Shown piece after piece: positions 35,216-44,480 of a DNA stretch of 64,000 nt. The first letter of the stretch is position 1, and each line of letters opens with the position of its first letter. The DNA is from Cycas panzhihuaensis. Its lineage: Eukaryota > Cycadophyta. Under the pieces are notes generated by a model that made no database searches, had not been told where the DNA came from, and saw nothing but the letters and a program-made list of their open reading frames with translations. A program made the position numbers and the translations under genes. The stretch covers positions 24,807,741-24,871,740 of the forward strand of contig CM041465.1 of the NCBI GenBank assembly GCA_023213395.1. Reading direction: 5' to 3'.

Positions 35216-35998
35216 CAGAGGGCTAAACTGACCCAAATAGCTAGCCAGGGCTACGGGCCAGGGTACTAGGAGGCCAACAGGGGGATAGACTCACCTGCCC
35301 AGGGGCAAACAACAGACCAAGAACCACAAAAAAGGCAATCAAGGGGCTCAAGGACACGATAAGGAGACTAAGTAGTGATAAATCAACATAACAAATAATC
35401 ATCACATGAGTTGAATAAGCCTTAAGGGGAGTAGGGAAGATTACAGGAGGTGACATGGCCATCGAGATACCACACTTGCTGGAAGTGTGCCCCTGCTATA
35501 ATCATCATAGGCTAAATAGGTGTAGATGGTGTAAACCATCTACAAAAAACATGTAGCATGCAAGTAAGTACTCCTCAAAAGAAGCAAAAGTAAAGTAAGA
35601 AACATACCTATACTTACCTGAGTCAACCTCTCCGTATCCATTCCCAGTAGCTGGGAAATACTACCCCCTTGGCAATAGAGGCTTGTCACTTAGAAGCATG
35701 GTGCGATGGTGAATGCTGGCAACACAATTGTCAATAGCACATGTGTATGCATATATATATAAATCATGATCATAATAGGAGTTAAGGGTACCGATGAGTG
35801 TCATGGCAGAATGTGTGGATATAAGGATAGTGGTGGAGACCATATAGGGGCTGCCTGTGCACCACCCAAGAATCGACTAGAAGATAAGAAGGATGAGGGG
35901 GCTGCCCCCATCCCAAAAAGATATAAGAGATGGGGATAATCAAGTAGAAGAAATAAGTGAGCAAACTCATAGTTGCTTTAGTTTAACCTCATTAGCGA

Positions 35999-37030
35999 CT
36001 ACCTTTGGAGGTGCGAACAGATCGCAAGATGATGCGTATGATGGCCTGGGACTTGGGTGACACAACAACTAGACAAGTCTCAAGGGCAATTAGTAAGAAG
36101 AGGAAGGCGACGCTCAAGGATAAGGCGAACGAGACTATCTACCTCAACATTGAGGGTGCGAGGAATGTGTCAGATGTCAACAGACTAGAAACAAGCCAGA
36201 AGAGACCTGGCAATCGAAGCAAGGGCTCTCAAGTGAAGGAATCACACCTAGTAAACCTAGGTGAGATAAGACACCACCACTTGGGAGTCACAAAGAAGGA
36301 CAATCGATCCATGATGGAAATAGAGTACATCAGTAATAGCCTCAATAACGTCCGTGTACTCAGCTTCATTATTAGTAGCCTCGGGGAGGAAGATTTTGGA
36401 ATGCAGGAAGTCATGTCCGGAAGAGCTGCAAAGAACCCAAGTAACAGTAGAAGGTCCAGGATTACCGTGGCTTTCACCGTCGGTAAAGATGTAGAGAGAC
36501 ATGGATGATGAAAGGAAAACATCTCGGTAGCAAAAATATGCAGTAAATATAAGAGTCAAGGCAAAAAGAGACTCGTAAGGCAAGCAATGAATGGCCGTGA
36601 AGGGTAGGAGGACCTGGCAGTAAGGCTACCCAAGGACAAGAGCAGGCTTCCCAACCACTGGCTGAGAGTAGGCAGAAAAAGGGCATCTTGGGATGCCAAA
36701 GGTTTCCTTAAAAGGTAAAGAATGACTCTGAGCGGGGGGAGCATTCCCTTTGGGGGCCCTGGGAGTAGGAACAAGCTACAAAAATAGGTCCAAGATGGAG
36801 AAATGACCCAAACGAGTATAAACTCAGGCATGCACAGAAGTGGCATGCAAAACGAGATAGAAGGCCCTATAGAAAATGCATGGACAGGGTGCCATAAATA
36901 CATCCACAAGAAAGAGTGAACCAGAGGCTATGGGAGCATAACGGGAGACAGGGCCAAAAGGCAAAGGTGATCGGGGGTAGGAGATGATCCAAAGGGCTAT
37001 CATGAGGTCAAAAATAGAGACAGTGCCCAT
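35999..37030 (-). pseudogene. Accessory RNase H gene of element C (plant/archaeal type)
   Basis: The frame runs from ATG at 37030 to TAG at 35999, about 343 codons with several in-frame stops. The N-terminal part (MGTVSIFDLMIALWIISYP...) matches nothing I know. The RNase H domain starts near 36490: SLYIFTDGESHGNPGPSTV with catalytic D (codon 36479-36481), PEATNNEAEYTDVIEAI with catalytic E (36365-36367), VLLCDSQVVVSYLT with catalytic D (36287-36289), and HIPRTLNVEVDSLV with the final D (about 36135). All four acidic residues survive. It is distinct from the Ty3 RNase H at 41769. A second RNase H in Tat elements is thought to compensate for weakened activity of the first; here it lies in a separate downstream region rather than inside pol. 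Confidence 0.85.
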
Positions 37031-37075
37031 CGGGGTCCCCGCCTACATAAGGAAATTTGATGGAAAATGGATTCA
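37031..37075. promoter_or_regulatory. Divergent promoter region between accessory RNase H and PMD genes (C)
   Basis: The minus-strand ATG of the RNase H gene ends at 37030. On the plus strand cctacataagg (37042-37052) is a decayed copy of the TATA box TATATAAAG that D keeps at 59203-59211, within the same flanking sequence (gggtccccgcctacataaggaaa). It would drive rightward transcription towards the PMD gene. Confidence 0.5.
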
Positions 37076-37477
37076 TTTTCATGGGCTCTCGAGAGAATCC
37101 AGAGCCATTTCCCTATGCAGCGGAGTACTACCCAACTTCAGAGGCACATAGAGGGAGATTCGACCATTGGATCACAGTGAGGAGATAGACATTGAGACCA
37201 TGGGAGCAAGATGACGACCGCTAGGCTAGATCTAGTGAGTGGATCCTATAAAACCTAACCCATCTCATAATTTAAAATTTGTTGCTTTTTCATCAATTTT
37301 TGTGTAGATTTTTGGCCCCATATGGGCGAGAAGTAGCCTCTCAGAGTCTGAATTAGACCCAGAAAGAGGTGGGATTGGGGCATTAGGCAGCCCTGGTCTA
37401 GGTGGGCCCCGCTGGGCCTACCCAATGAAAATTTTTGAGTTTTTAACAGGGAAAACCTCCCTTTTGGGGGGGTGCCA

Positions 37478-37584
37478 TTCGCACTGTGGCAAAGATCACG
37501 GTGTCGTAATCTTTGCCGTGGGGCCCCGATCGCTGTGGGACCCGGGCTAAACTCCACGGTACCATAAAGTTTAGCACAGTGCGA
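37478..37584. repeat. About 105-bp inverted-repeat hairpin upstream of PMD (C)
   Basis: Outer arms ttcgcactgtg (37478-37488) and cacagtgcgaa (about 37575-37585) are perfect complements. Nested inside are gcaaagat/atctttgc (37489-37496, 37509-37516) and gctaaact/agtttagc (37546-37553, 37568-37575), the latter enclosing ccacggtaccataa. The same structure in D (59634-59745) has gcaccgcg/cgcggtgc as outer arms, so paired positions changed together. It resembles the motif cluster in the LTR. Confidence 0.75.
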
Positions 37585-37712
37585 AGGCAGAACTACAGAA
37601 AAAAAAGAGATGGGGGCCTGATGGGCCCCAAATCTCGATCAAGTAGAGCTAATGGATAGTGAAAGGGATAGAGAGCTAAGTGTAGGCTAAGATCTGATCA
37701 GTTTTACGATGT

Positions 37713-39629
37713 TTGCAGGCTGTGATCGTGGTGGAGAACTGTGAGAATATAGGGATGGCTATGTTGAGCTTCATAGAGATGATAAGGAGGGAGGACAAGG
37801 GAGTCCTACGGAGATGCAGGTTGCTAAAGGTAGTAAAGACACCTAAGTACATGTCAGACCAGAGGTTGCTGATAGATATAGTATCACACTGGGACCCAAG
37901 GAGACACGTCTTCCACCTGCCTTAGGTGGGAGATGTAACAGTGACACCTGGGGACATTCGAGGGATACTGGGGGTACTGGCGACTGGGAGGCTGGTGGAA
38001 CTAGGAGTGCTGCTAAGCAACAAGATAGCACACAGAGAGGCAATGACATTCTTTACAAGCTTAGATAGATGGGAGAGGTGAGGGGTTCCTCTCTAGGCTA
38101 TGGTCATGTGAGGGATTCCTCATGTGAGGAAATTGATTACTTTGTGCATTCTGTTCTGGGTTTCCCAGAAACAGAACTATAGGGACATCCTAGGAGGATG
38201 GATGGATGCAATGCACCGATGCGAGGCAGGCGAGAGGATGGACTAGGCCACCCTGATAGCAGTGAACCTTATCACATAACTAAACATCATCAGAGTAGTA
38301 GGCCGGGGAGGATTATCATATAGCACACTATTACAGTGTTGGTTCTTCGATTATTTTGGATAAGTAGCGCTAGTAGGGGGACCACACCCTATCACAGAGT
38401 GGGCCCTGATGTTACATAGGTGGCAGACAAGACTCAGAGGAACAGAGGACCAGGCTCATGTCTGACACTCAATGGAGGCTACATCACTAAACCTCCTCAC
38501 CCTAGTAGATTATACAGCAGATCCATATAGGGCAGTGAGGTGGGGCAATAATGACGAGGTAGGAGGAGCAGGGGTACCCCTAGGAGATGATGATGGCAGA
38601 GATGGAGGTGATGGGGCCAGCTCATCATGACCTACAGGAGAGGCAGGTCCATCAGGGATAGCAGGTCAAGAAGTAGGGCCATCTGGGACTGCCGACGGAG
38701 AGGTAGACCCATCAGGGGCTATAGAGGCAAGAGGCTCGGTGACTCGAGCCCAGAGGCTACAAATCATGAGGAGATCCAGAGAGGTGATAGTAGAGCCAGT
38801 CATAGAGAGGAGAGAGATCATAGTAGAGGAGGTACCAGAGGAGGAGGTACTGGCAGCTGGCAGAGTACAAGAGGGGGAGGCAGTTGCCTGAGTTGAGGAG
38901 TTGGCTGCCGCACCCAGTGAGACATAGCCATTTCCTATTATCATTTGATTGCGAGATAGATATGTTGATTTGGTTTTGACATCCATAGACATGTACCGAT
39001 ACATGACATGCCGGATTGTAGGGATGGTAGATATGAAAAGGTTAATGGAGGCAGTAGTTCGAGAGATATTCCCTCAGGCCTACACAGAGGGACAGCCACC
39101 CATCCAGGCAGGACATGAGCCCAGAGCTGTAGGCGGTCACATGGCAGCATTTTCCCCACTGATATGGGCGAGGTACATATGGACGGAAGAGTCTCAAGAG
39201 CACGAGGCACGTGCGAGGCAGCAGTAGGCTAATATAGATGCCATCCAAGCTGAGAGAGACACCATACAGGTGCAAGTGCAGACATAAGAGGCTCAGGGAG
39301 GAGCCAAAGGGGACATAGAGAGCCATGTCTGAGTGATAGTGCTAGAGGAGAGACTCCAGGGGATGAAGGAGAGGCTTCGCCTCATAGAGATGGAGTAGGA
39401 TCGTATCTAGGTACGATACGATCGATTGATCGAGGACATGGCGTCGAGGTCGGCACGGAGCAGGATGCAGACTCACATAGTAGTGATGACCTCGAGGAGG
39501 CCACGGGACGAGGGGAGCAAGGCAGGGAGCTCACGGAGACTCAGGAGGAGTCTCAGAGGGATGTGGTCCCTAGGGAAGGGATCACACCGACCAGGAGATG
39601 ATACCCTAGGAGCAGGGCAGCAGTAGGAT
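37713..39629 (+). pseudogene. Antisense plant mobile domain (PMD) gene of element C
   Basis: Plus strand, opposite to gag-pol. The first part (37713-38570) is PMD-like: MSDQRLLIDIVSHWDPRRHVF, HLP*VGDVTVTPGDIRGILG, HVRKLITLCILFWVSQKQNY, GWMDAMHRCEAGERMD, LLQCWFFDYFG and VVGRGG. PMDs typically show H-x-F-H-L-P-x-G-E-M-T-x-T-L-x-D-V-x-x-L-L-G. An acidic Gly/Asp/Ser-rich linker follows (38570-38900). A probable intron of about 100 bp comes next (donor near cacccag-tgag at about 38915, acceptor gattgtag at about 39022). Then come a helical stretch (VVREIFPQAYTEGQPPIQAG) and an Arg/Ser-rich tail to the TAG at 39627-39629. The first exon opens after tttgcag, itself a good splice acceptor, so a further upstream exon is possible. 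Seven or more stops, mostly TAG for CAG, inactivate this copy. D shows different lesions, so the ancestor was intact. Confidence 0.78.
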
Positions 39630-40406
39630 AGAGTATATGCACTGTATTTGTTTTGACAGGGGAAAGAATGAACCTCTAAGGGGTCACCATATATAGAGTC
39701 ATATGATTGTACCCCCCCTACAAGGACACCAGCTTCCCACAAAGGATGTACCATACCATATGTATAATATGACACATGATTTTTTATGTATATAGATGGG
39801 GTGATTAGTACCCCATTTGACGCATGAGATGGTGTTTGTGGTATACATTGAAATGGATGCACAATGGATATGTATGTTTATGATGTTTTAGTCTTAGTGT
39901 GTACATATGAGAGTATATGTATATGAGTGTGAGTATGCATGGATGCATGATAATGTAGCAGGTGATGTTTTGACTATCGCATAGCTAGAGTTATGCTTGT
40001 TTTTTATGTGGATGTGATGTGTTATTCATTATGAGCTAGGCACATATTTCCTTTCATGTAGGACCATATCTCTAGAAGGGACACACATAATCACCATGAG
40101 TAGTGGTGATGGATATGCATGAGGCTAAGAGACAGGGTGACATGCATGTCCACATAGGAGCATAGTAGGATATGAAAAGGAAATAATGATGGGAGGGGGT
40201 GACGGCACCCCAAGAGTCGTCCTAATTGAGGGATGCCCAAATAGGGAGGCAAGGTTCCTAAGAAAGGGGGAACAAGGGTCCTACAGAAGGAACTAAAAAG
40301 AATGAGGCCCTAAGCTATCCATTCTACCTAAGGCTAGGGGGGATGCGAACAAGCTTAGGGCAATAGTTTAGGCTCATTTCAGAGCGTGGTGAAGGGATCG
40401 CTGAGA
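39630..40406. other. Convergent gap between PMD and pol (C)
   Basis: PMD on the plus strand and pol on the minus strand point at each other here. The region contains gtatatgtatatgagtgtg and related low-complexity text (39890-39950). No gene is seen. The D counterpart (61790-62381) is about 200 bp shorter. Confidence 0.6.
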
Positions 40407-41560
40407 GGATCATGCATAAAATTTTTTGAGGAATTTTCTGTTGACCACCTTCTCAAATTCCAGGCCTTCCAAGGTGGCGATCCTATAAGCACCATTATCG
40501 AGGCTCTTGAGAATGATGAAGGGACCAATCCATTTAGGCCCAAATTTGGTTAGGCGATCATGGAGATATTCTAGCTTGAGGACATAGTCCCTAGGGTATA
40601 AAGGATGGGTATGAAGATGTTTGTCATAAGTCCTTTGTGAGCAGGCTTTCGAAGTGAGGTTTGATTGGTAAGCCACTAAACGTCTCTCATCTAGAGCCTC
40701 GAGGTCTAAGAGGTGAGCCTAACGGATAGACTCCTCATCGATAAGACCTCTAAGGGAGACTCGTAGAGAAGGGATCTCCACTTCTAGTGGGAGTACTGCC
40801 TCAGTTCCGTAGACTAAGAAAAATAGTGTCATTCTAGTAGCTGTACGGATAGAGGTACGATAGGCCCACAAGGCGGAAGGGAGCTGAAGATGCCAATCTC
40901 TTTGAGATTGTGCAACGGTTTTCTTTAGAATGTTAATAAGGGTTTTGTTGAACGATTCAACTTATCTGTTTGCTTAAGGGTAATAAGGAGACGAGGTCTT
41001 ATGAGAAATCTTAAAGTTCTCGCAAAGCTCATCCATCTCCTTATTACAAAAGGGGGTTCCATTGTCTATGATCAAGATGTCTGGAATCCCAAAGCGATAA
41101 ATGGTGTGCTGGTAGACGAAGGTGACTATCGTCTTGCCTTACATAGTAGACATAGGGATTACCTTCGCCCATTTTGTGAAATACTCCGTGGCAGTTAAGA
41201 TGTACTTATGCTGCGATGAAGAAGGTAGTGATATGGCACCAATGAGGTCTAAACCCCATTGAGTAAATGGCCATGGAGATATGATAGGATGGAGGGCCTC
41301 GGAAGGCACATGAGAGATGTTGGCGTGCTCTTGGCATCATCAACATCTGAGGGCATAGGCATGGGTGTCCTTAAAAAGAGATGGCCAATAATAGCCCATG
41401 TAGAGGATCCTTTGGGCTATGGATTGGCCCCCAAAGTGGCCCCTACAAATGCCATGATGGCATTCATGGAGTATCTGGTCTGCTTCGTCTGAAGCGCCGC
41501 AGCGAAGAAGGATCCCATCAAAGGATCTTTTGTACAACACTTCATCTACTAGGAAGTATT
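40407..41560 (-). pseudogene. Ty3 integrase of element C
   Basis: Right to left: zinc domain in the open frame 41340-41540 (LHECHHGICRGHFGGQSIAQ ... YYWPSLFKDTHAYALRC), core with SPWPFTQWGLDLIGAI (first D), ATEYFTKWAKVIPM, DILIIDNGTPFCN (second D), SSPYYP*ANR*VESFNKTL (E), then the open C-terminal frame 40410-40676 with DYVLKLEYLHDRLTKFGPKW, GPFIILKSLDNGAYRIATLE and the terminal FLKKFYA. No chromodomain follows; the protein stops at 40407. The three catalytic acids are kept, with scattered stops. Confidence 0.92.
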
Positions 41561-41768
41561 ATCTAGCGGTGGCATGGATGCATGATTTAACTTTGTTGTT
41601 GGCTTCAGGGTGGTATTGCTGTTGAGTGAGATACTGCACAATGTCGCCATACCACTCACTATTAGCTAGCGGATGAGGAGAGGTGCCCTAGATGGTCAAG
41701 ATAGACTCGTCAGGGAGAGAATCATCAACGGGAATGTCATACGTGTTGGGAATGGGGGCATCAACTAG

Positions 41769-43010
41769 TTACTCTACCACTATCATTCCCTTCTTTGACT
41801 TCTTATTAATGATTTGAAGGTCGAACTCTTGGAGTAGGACGACCCAATGACTAGTCCTACCAGTTAGGTCAGATCGAGTAAGTAAGAAGTGCAAGAGATT
41901 AGATTGGATGATCACCTTGGTGGTGTTTCTGAGTAAATAATGTCTGAACTTCTTAGTCGCATGGACTAAGAAGAGACATTCCTTCTCAGCAGGGGGATAG
42001 TTAAGATCGGTAGCCACGAGGGTATGGCTGATGAAATAGATCACTCTCTCAATTCCTGAATCATCCTCTTGCATAAGCATTACGCTTAAGGATTCATCGG
42101 TTGTCGAGGTATATAAGATGAAGGGCCTATCAAAGTGAGGAGACGCCAACATTGGAGTGGAGGTGAGTGCTTCCTTTAGTCCTTTAAAGGCTTATTGGGC
42201 CTTAATCGACCAAACAAATGGGGCTTCTTTCTTTAATAGGTTGGTAAGGGGTTTGGCATTTATGGTGAAGTCTGCCAAAAAATACCTAAGGAAACTGAGC
42301 CTACCTAGAAATGACTTGATTTGTTGTTGCATTCTAGGAGATGGCATATCAAGAATTGCCTTAACTTTATCAGGGTCAATTTGGATCCCTTGCTTTGACA
42401 TACGGAACCCTAGGAGTTTTCCAGAAGTAACGGTAAACACACATTTAAGTGAGTTGAAACTAATATGATACTTACAGCATCGTGTGAAGATGGCCCACAA
42501 GTCTGAAGGGTGATGGGCTCTAGTACGCGAGAGACCCATCATATCATCCATGAAGACCTCCAATGTGTTATCGATGAGGTCATGGAAGATGAAATGCATC
42601 GCTCTTTGATAAGTAGCGCCTGCATTTTTAAGACTGAAGGGCATTACCTTGTAGGTAAAGGTAACCCACGGGGTGATGAAGGCCATCTTATGGCAGTCTT
42701 CGGGAGATATCTGGATCTGGTTATAGCCAGAGAAGCTGTCCATCAAGGACATAACTTCAAATCTGGTAGTTTAATCGATGATTTGATTGATGAAAGGGAG
42801 TGGAAAGTTGTCCTTAGGACAAGCGTTATTGATATCACAGAAATCGATGCATATGCAGATGGTCCCATTCTTTTTAGCTATGGGAATGATGTTGGATAAC
42901 CACTTAGGGTAATCGATAGAAGTGATAAGTCTAGCATCCAACAGCTTCTTGACCTCCATCTTAATGACGGCCGAGAGCTTAGGGTGAAGAGGACACTGCT
43001 TCTAGCGCAC
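41769..43010 (-). pseudogene. Ty3 reverse transcriptase and RNase H of element C
   Basis: RT is in two open pieces. 42771-42959 has KLLDARLITSIDYPKWLSNI, IPIAKKNGTICICIDF and ACPKDNFPLP. 42192-42752 has SLMDSFSGYNQIQISPED, MAFITPWVTFTYKVMPF, LEVFMDDMMGLS (active site F-M-D-D), GIQIDPDKVKAILDMPSP and FLGRLSFLRYFLADF. RNase H 41769-42152 has FDRPFILYTSTTDESLS, where the usual first catalytic D (x-x-D-A-S) is replaced by T, then YPPAEKECLFLVHATKKFRH and VVLLQEFDLQIINKKSKKG. Loss of that D in the Ty3-type RNase H fits the presence of a second RNase H, although a single mutation in this copy would look the same. A also shows a weakened Ty3 RNase H. Confidence 0.93.
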
Positions 43011-44099
43011 GGGATGGGCACCGGGAATGGTGGTGAGATTATGAGTGACAATGGAGGGGTCAATTCCCTTCATGTCAGAATAATCCCATGCAAAGACATC
43101 TTGAAACTCCTGGAATAAAAGGGAATACTCCCTTACCTCATCAGGAGAGCATTCCATCCTGACCTTAATGACCTTGTCAGGGGCCAAGACTATGTTTTGG
43201 GTTGCCCCCATGTACATGGCATTCCCCTCCTCAAAATGAAGAGGGGCAAGGTCAACGGGAAGAGGTGGAATAGGGGATGGGATTGGGTTAGCGAGTGTGG
43301 ACCCAATCACGAGAATCTTCTAGTGGCCAAGCCTATGGTGACTAGAAGGAAAGATGGGCACAGAGCTTGCTAAGTGCTCAAGCAGGGCTTCATCATCTTC
43401 AAAGTAATCTACCACATGGATGACCTTACTTCAAATAGATGAAGGGCTGGAGGAAGTGGAGATGATGGGACCATGATGGTCATCAGGTTGCCTAACCTCC
43501 TCAGAAGACTCTAGGAAAGAGTCTTGAAGGGGCTCCTTAAAAGGAGCGAAAGGGAGCTCCTTGAAGCCATCACCTGCGGGGGGTGATGAAGAGGAAGACC
43601 CAATGGTGGATGAATCAATATGAGCAATGACATGTGATATAGAAGAGTGACTAGTCTCACCAACGAAAGCGGTTCTAGATGGGGACCTAGAATGGGATAA
43701 GTGCATCCTACTAGTGCGAAGGAAAGAAATGGGGTAAAGGCAGTCCTCATCCTCATCGTGAGACTCATCATCACTAAACGAGGTGAGGTACTCGTAGCTC
43801 CCAACACCAATAGGAGTGAAGCGTGTGAGACTAGGATAAGAAGATGCAGGGTCTTCTTCAATGTGAGATAGATTGGGTATGCCAATGGAGCAAGCCAAGG
43901 CATGAGTAGAAGGGCCTTAGCTCACTTGATTGACAGGGTGAGCTTGTTTAGTAGGTGGGTATTCACAGGAAACAACCCTCATTCGTACGTCATGGACAAA
44001 TTTAAGTTGCCCCTAGAGGGTTGAACACATGGCTCCCATCTGGTCAAGCCGTGGTCGACCCAAGAGGAGATTGTAGTTGATGTCAACATCGAGGACTAC
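43011..44099 (-). pseudogene. Polyprotein spacer between protease and RT of C
   Basis: Serine-, proline- and acid-rich (43431-43898 open: GVGSYEYLTSFSDDESHDED, SPPAGDGFKELPFAPFKEPL). The left part (43002-43310) leads into RT (VRMECSPDEVREYSLLFQEF, the usual region just before RT). D has the same linker at 62760-63233. Confidence 0.75.
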
Positions 44100-44480
44100 A
44101 ATGTTAGCCAGGATAATCTTGCCCTCAAGAGTGAGTGGGATCGTGACAGATCCCAATGGGGTCTTTTCGTTACTGTCGTAGCCTTGGCATCACTATGGAA
44201 CAAGTTCCAAGTGGAAATACCCAGCTCTTACATAATATACAAGGGCATGGCATTCATGGAAGAACCATTATCAATAACAGTCCTTCGTAGGGTACAGTCG
44301 AGTGTATCAATGGTAATGGTAAACGAGAAGTTCCATTAACGTTCCCTTTCACATGCAGGGGGAAGGTTTTTAGGATCAAAAGAAATAATAGTCTCATGGA
44401 TTTAGGTGACACCCAAAGCATGGACGGGCATGTCATTTGACCCTAAAGCTTCCAAAAGGAGGGCCCGTTGCTCAGGACGA
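44100..44480 (-). pseudogene. Aspartic protease of element C
   Basis: Minus strand: FTITIDTLDCTLRRTVIDNG followed by SSMNAMPLYIM*ELGI, the D-x-G-S motif with DNG, matched by D (RRTVVDNGSSVNTMPL) and by A (NKGSS). The open frame 44402-44830 precedes it, with GKPFSIVDELHTIATGMSLM and HALGVT. It would mature gag-pol. Confidence 0.78.

Larger units (their letters stand above)
32905..35660 (-). repeat. 3' LTR of element C
   Basis: Begins tggatg and ends ctgggaaata (decayed CA). It pairs along its length with 47245-49981 and with the D LTR 55046-57840. Open frames within it (33051-33239, 33549-33818, 35241-35462) are not conserved between copies and are not genes. Confidence 0.93.

Noticed and set aside
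33051-35843. Several open frames of 60-90 codons in the LTR of C
   Set aside because: The copies in the other C LTR and in D break them at different places; no domain is visible.
36005-36508. Plus-strand open frame of 167 codons opposite the accessory RNase H
   Set aside because: Shadow of the minus-strand RNase H, whose catalytic motifs are clear; the plus product is Lys/Arg-rich without family resemblance and is not open in D.
42510-42899. Plus-strand open frame of 129 codons across the RT of C
   Set aside because: Antisense shadow of well-conserved RT motifs.
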